From Acephala macrosclerotiorum (lineage: Eukaryota > Ascomycota > Leotiomycetes > Helotiales > Mollisiaceae): 64,000 nt of DNA. Location of the stretch: NCBI GenBank assembly GCA_014904845.1, contig MU119237.1, positions 124,001-188,000 of the forward strand. The letters are read 5' to 3'. The notes under the pieces were generated by a model. It saw nothing but the letters and a program-made list of their open reading frames with translations. It was not told the origin of the DNA and made no database searches. The position numbers and the translations under genes are program-made. Below, piece by piece: positions 23,054 through 34,696 of the stretch. Position 1 is the first letter of the stretch. Each line of letters opens with the position of its first letter.

Positions 23054-24710
23054 TCAGATAGGCAAGCACTCTCCTGGAAATTGTTGCGCAAGGTCCATCC
23101 AGTACCACGGCAAGCCAGAATCGCGTGCACTCCAAACACGGTTTACGCAGAAGGTTCTCGTTCTTAATGAGGTGACCGTCTTTCGTCGCTTATAGATTTC
23201 ATCGAACATTTGGACAACAAAATTCCGGTCTTCATCATCCATCAGCTCGGTGCCTGCTATGAACACCGGCCATAGAGCTGTCTTAAGTTGATCGCTCATA
23301 GCGCTGAGATGCATTAGAATTTCATGCGCTATGCTGAGTGCCGTCTTATCTGCTTCACCTGACGTGCCAGGTGGCTCCAAGAGTCGATGTAGATATAAAG
23401 TAGCGGCAGCTTTGTGGGCGTGTGCATGAAATAGAAGATTCCTGGAGGATTGGAAAGAGATGTTCGGAGCAGCCACTGGTCGCCATTGGTTGAGTCGAAC
23501 TCGAATTTCCATTGCCTTTTGAAAGACTAGAGGACTTTCCATAGTCCCCAGCATGAGAGCATTCTCCGACCAAATTTCCTCGTTCTGGCTGAGGAAAAAC
23601 GCCATCTGTGACTGTGAGTTTATACCTCTGATCTCCTCGGCGAGCGCTCCAAGGTCGGACAATATTGGCATCAGAGATCCTGTGTAGCCCATGAAGCGGT
23701 CTGCCTGGCGTTGAAAGTCATCCTCCAGCCATACTTGGCTAGAGATGAGAGGTTGTCGGGCCATTGTCAAGGAGATCATCATATCTTGGCGGGCAAGGGC
23801 ACGAATAAAATACTTTGCAATGGAGCTGAATGTGCTGCCGGATTCGCAGTTGTGTTTAATGATGATTGCAGCATTCGCAACTAAAGCTGGAAGTCCTGAG
23901 TCCGATGGCTTAGTTCTGGTATCAATCAACTGGAGAGGGTGTGTTAGTGATGAGTTGAATCACATGGCATCAGCTTATTACCTCCAGAGCACACAAACCC
24001 AGCAGTATGACCAGCATTTGCTCAGGATCAGTCTTGGCTCGAAGTCTCGCCAGAATGCGTGCTTTCCTGTCCAACACTGGCACAATCGACATCCCACCTT
24101 CACCTAGGTAGATATGGCCAATAGCAGAGAGTGTCTCGGCCACAGCAGCTGGGTCCTCGTGAAGGACTCGCAAGACATTGGAATTCATCTCATCAACAAA
24201 CTCGGAGCTGATGACTAGTTCAGATGGGTGACGACTGAAGTATTGTTCGATTCCTGGCTCATCCGAGCTCTGAACAGCTCCTGGAGGTATGAGAGGAAGG
24301 CCGACACAGAGGGGGTATGAACTTGGATGCCCAGCAGTAGTTCCTGATACCATCGAAAGTCGTCTGTCCGGAACAATCGATGCAGGAGTAGGAACTTTCA
24401 CACCAGAGAATTTCTCCAGCTCGACAACAGGCGTCACCGTTTCCGCATCAGAATCGCTCCCCGATGAACGACCCTCACGCGCATCCGAAAGTCTTCGAGC
24501 CGGCTTCTTCTGGCGTGCCTCCCGACGTCGGACAGGTCCACTCTGTGGCTCAAGATCTGCTGGCTTCGAGGGGCCCTTCAGATGCGGGTTTGCGTAGCCT
24601 TGACAGACGTATCCGCGCCTATGGCACGTCCCGCACCGAGGCCGCTGTTCGTCGCATTTTATTTTGGCTTTCTTGCAGTCGATGCATCCATTTCTCGAAC
24701 GTCGATTCAT
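23054..24710 (-). CDS. Zn2Cys6 transcription factor with a fungal-specific (Fungal_trans_2-like) domain
   Basis: Two exons, 23982-24710 and 23054-23929, with an intron of 52 nt, give 534 residues. The binuclear zinc cluster is at the very N terminus with Cys 9, 12, 19, 26, 29 and 36, followed by a basic Arg/Lys-rich linker. The long C-terminal helical region (about 170-534) has the LARQDMMISL type pattern of Fungal_trans_2 regulators. It should be a nuclear DNA-binding activator or repressor. It is convergent with the reductase gene (147 bp between stops) and is the likely local regulator of the transporter-amidase-reductase group; that role is inferred from position only. Confidence 0.92.
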
Positions 24711-25280
24711 GTCTCGGGATGTCCTGGGAGTTGTACAACCGATGATGTTTGGGTTCCGAGAAAGGTTTGAAGAGGATCAGGGTCAGATGCATGTTGGCGG
24801 GAAGGCTGCTGCGCCACGCTTGGGCTGCGGGGAATGCCTGCAGGAACTCTGTAGGCACGCATTGTACCCGCAAGACACGAGATCTAAACAAAACTTCTTG
24901 CTGTTCATCTTTTGTCGTTTCTGTCTATTTGACATTGATCGTGACGCGGAGCAAGATAATTGTGAGTGATGGCAACGCGGAAAGTCTTGAGGAGATCGCG
25001 ACCCGCATTTTTAGCGACTCATTTCAGCAATTTGCACATTAACGAGGCAAGGTTAAAAATTCCCTCGGTGGCCTCGAAGTAGATCCTTACGTAAAAGGAA
25101 GATAGCCTTTGGGCAACGTGCAGGAACTGCAGCTACGATGAGTATGCCATCTCAACCTTACCAGATTCTACTGTTGTCACTACTGACTTTGCATAAGGAA
25201 CTCAAGAATCATAACCGATACGCCACGCCTCTTTCCCAGGATGCCTTGCTGCCCGTGGAATGCGACTCCGGGCACTTTTC
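24711..25280. other. Upstream region of the Zn2Cys6 gene and 3' flank of the HET pseudogene, no gene seen
   Basis: I see no supported gene here. Open stretches on the plus strand mirror the coding frame of the regulator and are shadows. Confidence 0.35.
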
Positions 25281-26875
25281 TCAGACCCGTCCAGAATCAA
25301 CATAGAACCGCGTCCTCTTCTGCAGTGCAGTCAGTCCAAGTCCAAAGAAATCACATTGTGTCGAGAAGAATCCTCTGTTGGTAGTGCTTGTTTGAACGAG
25401 AAGTTGGTAGTGGCGAGCGCTCTCATCATCGTCGACGTCGGTGGCTGCCGCTGCGGCCCCTCGTTCAGCAAGAAGAGCTTTAGTATAGGCGTTGAAGCCA
25501 GCTTGTGACTTGTTTCTCCCAGCCGTCATAGTGTGCGAAAAAGCAACCGAGATTGTTTCGCCTGTTGGATAAGTGCTCGAGCCTTCTCCCCGGTTGCATA
25601 CCGAGCCCACAAGTCCACTAAAGAGTCTGTTCATGCGTCGCCCCCGATATTTCTAAAGTCGAGAACCACCAAGAAAAGCCGGCATACATTTTTGTGGTTG
25701 CCATGTCGACATGTATCCCCCTCATAAAAAGTTTGTGCTACCTCATGTTGTACTGAGCAAGCTCCTCGAGCGACTAGCGTCGTACCAGTCCACCCGGCTT
25801 AAAAACATAATATAAGTACAGAACCAGACAAGGACCCAGGATGGCCAATCCTCGGGAATGTCCTCATCGTGATGGACATACGAAAGTACCAAGAGCTCCT
25901 CTTCTTTGATCATCCGCAGAGCAGCTTCAATGAACACTTCCACTGTCGTCTTCTTGTAATCTGGCACAATCTAGGCAGCTTTTCCGCTCGTGACAAGGTC
26001 TAGCGTAGTGAAAATAGTATCTCTTTTGTCCGTGCAATCGAAGCTTGCCGTTCAATCGAGGAGTTCCCTCGGAGTCAATTTCGCGAGATCTTTGCGGCGC
26101 ATGAGCGCTGCATTTGCGATGCTACGAGGACAACTCTCGAGGAGTACACATGATCGAAAAGATAGGCAACACTTACCCCTTGCATAATTCCAAAACCATA
26201 GAACAGCTTCGCAAGCTTGAGAACTGGTCATCTCCTGAGACTTCAGCATCAACAATCTCCGACCATTCGAGTCTGAGGACTGGCAATCTTTCTTCAAATT
26301 CTACAACCATAGGTATTTCACAAGAACATGGTGCATTCGTGAAGTCAGTTTTAGTCAGGAAGCTCTTGCTATTTATGGTCCGCATGGGATCGGCTTTAAC
26401 TTCGTATCTCTTGGCGGACACTGGGTCGGCTGCCTCCCGTCAGGTGGGAAGCCCCAATATCTTGCGGATGATCGCCGTCGTGGTCCGTCTGGATCAAAAT
26501 TCTTCGAGCTTTGGAATATATTGTACTCATGATCCCCACTTGCTGACTTCGTTCTTCAAGGTCCTCTTGATTGATACGGATCGCATCCGCCCAAAGTCTT
26601 CTTACAACGCTCCGAGGCCGAAGATGCTTCAAAGCTACCTTCAGGCTCGGTGTAACGTGAATGATCTTGCCATCGCAGTGCACGTCGACCTTCACCAAAG
26701 GATCACCCCAGACATATGATATCGCTTTGCACACTGGCACCGACATGAGGTTTAAAATATTTAATCGACACGCTACTTCTCCAGATTCATCTTCAGGGTA
26801 TAGCTCCAAGATCCCGATGGACTCGGCAGGAAGAACAGTATATTCGTATGATAGCGCAGGCTGTATCTCGCTCAT
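25281..26875 (-). pseudogene. HET-domain gene, broken by frameshifts and stops
   Basis: It starts at an ATG (26875) with a good HET N terminus: CKAISYVWGD, then LWADAIRINQEDLEERSQQV, then MSTIYSKARRILI. The frame then breaks near 26396. Later pieces in other frames still look like HET family sequence: PDYKKTTVEVFIEAALRMI (25.9 kb) and, near the 3' end, AYTKALLAERG followed by TNRGFFSTQCDFFGLG (25.4-25.6 kb), which matches the usual C-terminal RRFF-T-GY-GLGP block. Stops occur between them, including a TGA after RELLD near 26052. It therefore spans a near-full-length HET gene that cannot be translated in one piece. It is different in sequence from the intact HET gene at 12.6 kb. Confidence 0.8.
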
Positions 26876-28917
26876 GTCGTCTTGACGTTTGCATTCGTCT
26901 ATCTCGTCCGTGAGAACTTGCCTGAGAGCTGCATAAAAATCAGCATCGAGACTCTGAAAAGGTAAATAAGTAGGAGGGCCAAAGTCTTACGAAGCTGAAA
27001 CACCACATCATGTGGTCACAGGATGATGGCTGTGGAGCATGTCGACGTGTCTTCTCGGATTGGACGCCATCAGCGCGTGGTTATTTTTCGCGCTTCCTGG
27101 AGTCAAGATTGGTTTGTGCCATTGAACTCGACAGTGCGAGAAGAATAGCATTCCGTGAGGAGTTCGGGAAGGGATTTCGACGATCGGTCCAGCATTCTTC
27201 GTCGCAGCTATGTATCAACACCAACACCAACACCTTAGAACCTTCCCAGTGTCAACCTGTGTAATCTTACACCTCTATTGTCTCTGGAGCTCTGGAAATT
27301 TCGGCTTTAAAAGTGCTATAATCCATATCAACATGCTAGTTAAGCCCACTTCTTGTGTAACCATCTAGTCCTTACTGCTCGAGTCTGAAGAATCACTCAA
27401 GATATAGATTCCTCTCATTGGGCACGCTTATGACACCATGTGGGACACAACGGGTTTTGTAGCTTGTGTCCAACCTCGTTGCTTGCTCTTGTATCACCTT
27501 TCTCGAAGTTGAACCAAACGCCTCTGTGGCTCAATGTTGCGCCACATCCGCCAGAATTCCGAGAGACTTTGGGAGCCACCACTATCCGATAGTCGACCTC
27601 AGAGAAAAGTGCGAATGGATTTGCTGAATATGCTGTTCTTCGTCGCCTTTTGCTACCGACTAACATATTCGATTTTGGCCCAACTTGGAGAAGCTCTAGA
27701 TTACTCCATTATCACACCGAAGAGAGGTTGGTGATCGGAATGAGAGGGGTTCGAATCGACGTGCCGCATTGATTGCTCTCGTACTACCATCTGCCGGTGC
27801 CCATAATTCTTGGCTCTAACTTTGCTTCAAGGACTGTCTTTGTCGATTCAAAGGCCCGCTTCTCACGTACGCTTCTGGCGGTTTGAACGTCTGTATGCCA
27901 CCAGGGAAAGGACTACTCACAGGAGTGCATCTCATCGAATTTAATCTTCTTGCACCACCATCGATTGCGGTTACGTTAATCCTCGATACTGCGATTGTCA
28001 ATTTGCATAGCTTTTCGTATGGCCTTACAAATATCATTTCTTGACCAGACTTGTTCGATATCAATATTTCTGTATGTTGTCCGACAACTATGGCTGATGC
28101 CTGACCCCTCCTTCGAAGGTATCCCCAAGGTCTTCGTGTCTTTCACGTACAGTACCTAATCTAATCGGTTTGTGGATCTTTTGAAATCGTAGGAACAAGC
28201 CGATAGCATTCCAGTAGTTGTGCTGAATTGGCGTATTCTTGCACTTCGTACGACAGTCTCCCAGCCTCCTCGAATCCTCAATAACATCTTATTTCAACTT
28301 TTTCCTGAACCCACTCGACGACCTTGTGGCTGTGTCCCGCATATGATATTTCCAGGACGACTTCGAAAGAATCCGACATTTATATAACCATCAGCAACCG
28401 CCTTAAGAAATCGTCGTCTGTCTAGTATCCTGGATGTTTCGGGATCGGCTCCTGGCGAAGATTTCTAGAGAAAAAGGGGGATAAGCAGCTTTCTAACCCG
28501 TAGCCAATAGCAACATCGAATTCGCCTTCACCCTTTCCGTCCTTCGAACAGGGGTACCAAAGGGGCCGTTGAGAAAAGGGGCGGCACTACGGCGCGCACT
28601 ACGTAGCGAGACTGGCGCGTCGGCGTTACTTCGTATCGAGAAAACAAAAGGGAGGTGAGAAAAGGAATACGTCCAACGTTTCTTCTGATGGATTTGTATA
28701 TCTTTTGATCCATTTCTTTGACAAGGCAAAAAAAAAAAAAGTTTGTGCGAGCCTCGCTAGCCAATGATCGGGTCGCGATCCCGCTAAGGTTAATCTCCAC
28801 AGCCAACTTTCCACGATAATTCAATTCGCCTTTGGCCTCACGTCTAGAAAATCCATACAACGTCGCCACAACACGGTCCTTCGCTCCTTCGCTGCGTATT
28901 CGTGTTCACGACTGATC
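26876..28917. other. 2-kb gene-poor stretch, no gene recognised
   Basis: Only short chance-like open frames occur, on both strands, none with a recognisable family. The final few hundred bases upstream of 28918 are the probable promoter of the histidine kinase. A poly-A run of 13 lies near 28728-28740. Confidence 0.4.
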
Positions 28918-30960
28918 ATGGATTCATCATCAGATAACGAGCTCACCCCTACCAAATTGGCGCCTACGCTCCCTACGCTCGAGGAATTCCTTACCCACTA
29001 CCCTGCCTCTGCTGTTCTTTTAGACCCCTCCTACCGTATCCTAAAGGCTTCCGACAAATTCTTGAGTTTCTATGGCCTAGCCGAGCACAGAATCACTGGA
29101 TCTAGTCTCATCGACATCATCAACGAATTCAAATTAATTCCCGACGCCGATTCCACGCGTGCGGTGGTCGAGACCGCGCGATCCTCCGGCGAAGTCTACA
29201 TTGCGGACGACATCAAAGGTGAAGAGGACAGCTTCTGGACTCTTCAGTCCAACCCCATTATCAAGGGAGGTGTACTTCTGTACATGTTTGTCTCAATCAA
29301 GGAAACAACCACCGACCACCTCGACCGCAAATACATCAGCGACCAAATGGATAGCAGCGATTCATACCGCATCCTAGTCCAGCAGGTTAAGGACTATGCG
29401 ATGTTTATGCTAGACCCTGCTGGCATGGTCAAGACCTGGAACGTCGGTGCGCAATTACTCAAGGGTTACACCAAAGAGGAGATTGTTGGCCGTCACTTTT
29501 CAACATTCTACACCCCAGACGACCTCGCCGCTGGCAAACCCCAGAAGGAGATCGAGATCGCTTTGCGCGAGGGAAAGGTCGAAGATGAATCATGGCGGAT
29601 TAAGAAGAATGGGGAAAGATTCTGGGCGAACGTCATTATCACCGCGGTATACCGCGGCGGTGTTCACATCGGTTTCGCAAAGGTCACCCGCGACTTGACT
29701 GAACGAAAGGCCGCGGAGACCCGTCTGATTGAGTCTTACAAGCAGAGCGACAAGATGAAGACTGAGTTGCTTGCGAATATGAGTCACGAGATCAGAACAC
29801 CAATGAATGGTCTCACGGTTTCTCTGGACCTGCTCTTAGATACCCTTCTAAACGACGAGCAACTGGAAAATGTCAAGATCATGAAAGAGTCAGCCGCTCT
29901 GCTCACCGCTACAGTCAATGACGTCCTCGACTACTCTAAATTGGAGGCTAGTGGATTCACACTCAATCTCACAGCTATGAATGTTGCCAATATTGCAACT
30001 GTTGTAGTTCGCAGTCATCGAGTCACCCTCAAGCCAGGACTCTTACTGGAGTTGACCTGTTCTGACAACCTTCCGCCTGCGGTCAAGGGTGATGCTCTCA
30101 GATTCCGACAAGTACTCCAAAACCTTGTCGCCAACGCAATCAAGTTCACTGAGGGTGGTTGCGTCTCTATCAGCATGTCTGCCAAGGAGAGCCATATTGG
30201 CATAGGTAACGAGACCAATTCATTCATGATTCTGACTAAGGTCACCGATACCGGAATTGGAATCGCAGAGAACGACATTCCGGCCCTATTCAATCGTTTC
30301 AGTCAACTGGACGCATCTGCCACGAAGAAATATAAGGGAACCGGCTTAGGTTTGGCAATCAGTAAGGGATTGGCCGAATTGATGGGAGGACAAATCGGCT
30401 ACTATCCAAACCCTGACACAAAGGGATCAGTATTCTGGTTCACTATCAAGGCCGATAAGGTACTCGTCAGCACCCCGCTAGATGAAGCTGACAACGAGAT
30501 GGAGTCCATCAATCTTGACGGCGGCCAAACCCAACTTCCGATTGAACAACTCCGCGCAATCGCTCCGACCAAGCGTCTCCTCCTTGTTGAAGACAATGTC
30601 ATCAACCAGAAGGTAGCTGTACAGTTATTGAAGAACCTGGGGTTTGCGGACATTGAAACCTGTGCCAATGGAGCGGAAGCTGTTCAATTCGTCAAGGAGG
30701 ATAAGGTCAAGGCGAAGGAGAATGGTGGTAGTGGTGGATTTGATGGCGTGCTCATGGATATTAGCATGCCAATCATGGATGGAGTGTCTGCTACGATGGA
30801 GATCCGACGCGCCGGATTTGGTCTACCCATCATCGCAATGACAGCAAATGCTTTCAAGGGTGATGTTGACGGCTATCTCGTAAGGGGGATAAATGGCTAT
30901 ATATCCAAGCCCGTCGACAAGGCAGTCTTGGTGGATGTTCTGTTGCGCTGGTTGAAGTGA
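28918..30960 (+). CDS. Hybrid histidine kinase with two PAS domains
   Basis: A single exon of 680 residues. Domains in order: a divergent PAS (about 20-130), a canonical PAS (about 152-265, with MFMLDPAGMVKTWNVGA and GYTKEEIVGRHF), a HisKA dimerisation domain with phospho-acceptor His290 (LANMSHEIRTPMNG), a HATPase with N-box around 395-410, DTGIGI at 444-449 and GTGLGL at 474-479, and a receiver domain (551-680) with acidic pair Glu558-Asp559, phospho-acceptor Asp614, Thr642 and Lys664. All catalytic residues are intact. There are no membrane helices, so it is a cytosolic sensor, probably passing phosphate to an HPt protein and on to response regulators. The PAS ligand is unknown. It is a complete-looking gene with no introns. 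Confidence 0.95.
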   Translation: MDSSSDNELTPTKLAPTLPTLEEFLTHYPASAVLLDPSYRILKASDKFLSFYGLAEHRITGSSLIDIINEFKLIPDADSTRAVVETARSSGEVYIADDIKGEEDSFWTLQSNPIIKGGVLLYMFVSIKETTTDHLDRKYISDQMDSSDSYRILVQQVKDYAMFMLDPAGMVKTWNVGAQLLKGYTKEEIVGRHFSTFYTPDDLAAGKPQKEIEIALREGKVEDESWRIKKNGERFWANVIITAVYRGGVHIGFAKVTRDLTERKAAETRLIESYKQSDKMKTELLANMSHEIRTPMNGLTVSLDLLLDTLLNDEQLENVKIMKESAALLTATVNDVLDYSKLEASGFTLNLTAMNVANIATVVVRSHRVTLKPGLLLELTCSDNLPPAVKGDALRFRQVLQNLVANAIKFTEGGCVSISMSAKESHIGIGNETNSFMILTKVTDTGIGIAENDIPALFNRFSQLDASATKKYKGTGLGLAISKGLAELMGGQIGYYPNPDTKGSVFWFTIKADKVLVSTPLDEADNEMESINLDGGQTQLPIEQLRAIAPTKRLLLVEDNVINQKVAVQLLKNLGFADIETCANGAEAVQFVKEDKVKAKENGGSGGFDGVLMDISMPIMDGVSATMEIRRAGFGLPIIAMTANAFKGDVDGYLVRGINGYISKPVDKAVLVDVLLRWLK

Positions 30961-33070
30961 AAGGGGGGTGGCACTGCATAGCAAACTACAAATGTACATT
31001 AGAATGCTCTAGCGATGCATCAGCAAGCATCGTGGGACTCGGAGAAAATTGACAGCCCAAGGCTACGGCCAGCTGGGAGGCTGAATGTCCGATCTCAGGA
31101 TAGAACATTTCCGGCCCTTTATCCGGGTTGGAGGTACTAGGGTTACGGACATTCTCCTCGAGGAATAGCTGGGTTGGGATTTTGGGAATACGGACATTTT
31201 GTTTTAGGAATGGTGGATTTTGGGAGTTGGGGAGTTGGGGAGTTGGGGAGGACGGACATTGAAACTGGGATACACGTGGATTTGTGGAGATAGGGAGATA
31301 CGAATAATGCAAAGATATCCTGGTAGTGATAAGGAATTTGAAAGTTTCGAATATTTTACTTTAATTTACTATGATTTGAGAGGCTGGAAATTTGAAACAT
31401 TGAAAATCTATAAATGGAAAAAGTTCAAACTCTAATTATTACAGACAATCTGGAATTTGAAAAGGTGGAAACTGGCAACTTACAATTTTGGATATTGAAA
31501 TCAGTCCTGTGACAAGTTCAGTAAACACTTCAATGAATAAAAGTAAGCAAAGTATTAGAGCGTCTAAATGTGCCTTTGAAATTAGTAAATTTAGTGTATG
31601 ATTTTCTAGGAACAAGTTCTAGCTATAAATAAGCCTCAATACTTACTAGAGTTTTATTACAAAAGTATGCCGGGGCCCTTTGCAACCAATTTACACGGCT
31701 AGATCCTTCCGCAGTAAAGATATACAAAAGCGCTGGCAAGGGATTGCCTAGAGGCTAGACCTGGCATCGAGTTTTCCCCGGGGTCCCAAGTACTCACCGT
31801 GGGTTGTTCAATTAATATCTCATGACTCAAGTAGTGCTGGTCGGGTCCTCAACAAAATTCTCGGAGCATGAAAGCACAGGTGCTCGTCGGCAGTGGGCCG
31901 AGCTTCCGGAGGAATGATGACTGCGAGTGTTTGTTCACAGTATGGAGATTTTCGCTGGGAGAGATCTGTCAAACATGTGGGAAGGGTCGAAGGTGTGGAG
32001 CCTTCTAGAAAATGGCAGACGTAGTTGAACTGCACCGAAGTCTGTTAAAGATGGTTCATTATGCGCAGCAGTTAATCAAATTTGACACATGCCAATAAGA
32101 AGACGAGAGGGAGTGAAAGAGACGTGAGAGAGCGGAGTTCAAAAGGAGGAGGATACGCGAGCTAATGAGGGGCATACCTTCTCTTTTGTAGCCCCACGTC
32201 ACTAAGTCCCTCACCCAATCACTTCACGAAGCTCCAACCATGATAATAACGGGGCGAAAGAAGGTTCGCGGAAGACAATCAAGCCCACTGAGCGACTCTT
32301 TTATAAAACTAAAGACAGAGCATGTCAGGCAACGGAACACCGAAGCCCATTCCAAACAGCGATTTGAGGAAACAGGATCAGACCGATGTAGGCAACATGC
32401 ATGCGAGCCTAGTGTGAAGTGCGATAATGTGATAGGCATTGATCAAAGGCCATGGCCATCATTTGGAATATGTTGCTACAGCAGAGGAAGAGTCGAACGG
32501 AAGAGATGAAGTAAAGAATAGTAAGGAGAGAAGAATGGAATCTGAAGCTCTAAGCTTCCCCGCTTTGGTAGATACTGGTTGCCTCAACGCTTTTTCCAAT
32601 GCAACATCACATACTCCACATAATCTGACATCCTTCTGTCCATATCTCCGTCTGTGACGCGAATCGTCTTGATTTCAGACAGGAAGCGAAAGTCAAACAA
32701 ATGAGCTCTTGACTTCGCTCTTGCCTGACTTGACTTCAAGCGACCTCATGACTCTCGTATCCCTCCCGCCGCGCACCATCTGACGAAACTATAGAAGAGC
32801 GGAAATCTCAACCGAGTTCAAAGAAAAGTTAACATCGATTGCGTCTGCTAAAAGATTGTTCTTCGCTAATAAAGAAAGGAGATGAGCTACTTGCACTATT
32901 ACACCCTAAATAAGCTATTTGTTCCATTACACACCAAAGACACCCTTCTCATGAACCCAGGACCCTTCATTCAACACCTCTCATTTTACCCATCCCTCCT
33001 TCGCCATCAACTTCTCCGTCGAATCCTCCAGCTTCTTCGCTAACTCCGCATTCTTCGCATTCCCACTTTC
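30961..33070. other. 2.1-kb spacer, no gene recognised; short tandem GGGGAGTT repeat
   Basis: No supported coding sequence. An 8-bp unit (ggggagtt) repeats about three and a half times at 31222-31250, and the phrase ggacatt recurs several times in 31140-31260. The rest is AT-moderate intergenic DNA. Confidence 0.4.
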
Positions 33071-34076
33071 CTACCCTTTCTTCGCAATCCTTTCCCAATA
33101 CCATCCACTTTGCTCTCTTTTCATATCCTTACTCGCCGCACAAAAAACACTCGTCCAACTTCCCCGATCCGCATCCCAATACCCACCAAGAAACTTAAAC
33201 GTACTCAACAACGCCTTCAGACCACTACCTTCCACCCTTCCAGCCAACTGACTATCGACGAGTCCTGGATGCACGGCCGCAGTCCAAACCTCTCCATCCC
33301 CAGCTTGAGCACTGGCGGAGGAGGGACCGTAGCGGAGATTGAGGGTTTTGGCGTGCAGGAAATTGGCTAGTTTTGATTGACCGTAGCGGTTTCCGGGTTT
33401 GGTGGGGAGAGAGGTGTCAGCGAAGTTGATGCCTCCCGATGGGGCAAACAAATGCCCTCCTGATGTGATATTCACGATCCGCACGCTACCTGGTGGAAGA
33501 GTCTTCGATGTTGCGAGCATGAGAGGAAGGAGATGAGAGGTGAAGACCCAGTGTGCGAGGTAGTTTGTTTGCCATTGTGCTTCGTGTCCGTCTGTTGTGA
33601 TTTCGAAAGGGGTGGCCATTATGCCGGCATTGTTGACGAGCCCGTGTAGAGAGGTTTCATTTGAAAGGAAGGTGTTGGCGGCAGCGACGACAGAGGCGAG
33701 TGAGCAGTGGTCCATTTTTAGCACTGTGATGTTGGCATTAGGGTAGAGTTTCTTGATGTCGGTGACCGCTGAGGCGGCTTTCGTTGCATTTCGAGCACCC
33801 ATGTAAACGTGAGCCCCATGCTCGGCGAGACGTGCGACTGTGTAATACCCTCTGTGTTACTATCAGTTTCGAGATTTTATAGGGGCGAAGAAAGGCCAGG
33901 AAGTGAGAGAAGACCGACATTCCAGCATTACCACCTGTAACAATGAAGACCTTGCCTGCCAGGTCCGGGAGAGAATCGGGATGGAAAGTCATATTGGGAG
34001 TTCCAAACCAAAGGTATAGCAGCGGCAGAGAACCGAGGACGAAAAGGCCACAGATAGAAGTGGTTGATACTGGCAT
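33071..34076 (-). CDS. Short-chain dehydrogenase/reductase, retinol-dehydrogenase-like
   Basis: Two exons, 33919-34076 and 33071-33851, with a 67-nt intron that splits the cofactor motif, give 312 residues. An N-terminal hydrophobic segment (about residues 8-26) suggests membrane anchoring. The Rossmann motif TGGNAGIG is at 47-54. LVNNAGIM, the catalytic Ser in NITSGG, and the YxxxK pair in NRYGQSKLAN follow in the normal order. The family oxidises or reduces alcohol/ketone groups with NAD(P)(H); substrates of the fungal members are mostly unknown. The chosen start gives a compact anchor; the frame stays open upstream to 34250 but that part lacks family character. Confidence 0.92.
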
Positions 34077-34696
34077 AGAGAGTGTTTGAGAAAGAAAATG
34101 TAAAGTGAGGGTGTTGGTGGGAATCCTCTGAACCTTAAGCACTGCAGCAGGCACGGCACAACGACCTTGCCGAGCCTGGACCAGCGTCAATTTTGGACAT
34201 CTTCTAGTGGAGTTTTGCGATTCCTCCGACTCCGAATGCAATCTACGCAATCGCTAATACTTGAAATATCTCATCGAGATTGGACGACATTTGAAGGCTG
34301 TTCCAAAAGATCATAAGGTCTCGCTTGATGAGCCCCTGACTGGACCCCTGAAAGAATAACGCGTACCGAGACTCGAAAGGGGAAAGCGTTGTAAGCAGGC
34401 TGCATGAGGCTAACTGCATAGGGACTGAGGGGGTAAGATTGCGGGCGATTCGTCAGTCAGTCAGTGCGACAACTTCATACAAGATATCAACGATGCTCTT
34501 GGACAGAGCGTGTCGCGATCCGTTTCCTTGACTTCAAGAATCTTTAGCTGTAAGCAAGCTGCATATACGCCATAGATCCCCAGCTATAGTGTAAGCAGGT
34601 TGCAAATATCCACACACGTCCGAGCTACTTTCCCAAGGCCTGTTTCATTTAGCTCCTTCACTTTGAGCCTCTCGAATAGGTCAGGTAGACGTCAGG
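34077..34696. other. Divergent promoter region between SDR and bZIP genes, no gene seen
   Basis: Two start codons face away from each other across this 620-bp stretch, so it holds both promoters. The phrase agctgtaagcaagctgcatat recurs in variant form three times near 34390-34600. No other feature was found. Confidence 0.4.

Noticed and set aside
27720..27770. GGTTCGAATC motif as a tRNA B box
   Set aside because: No D-arm, anticodon stem or acceptor pairing could be drawn around it.
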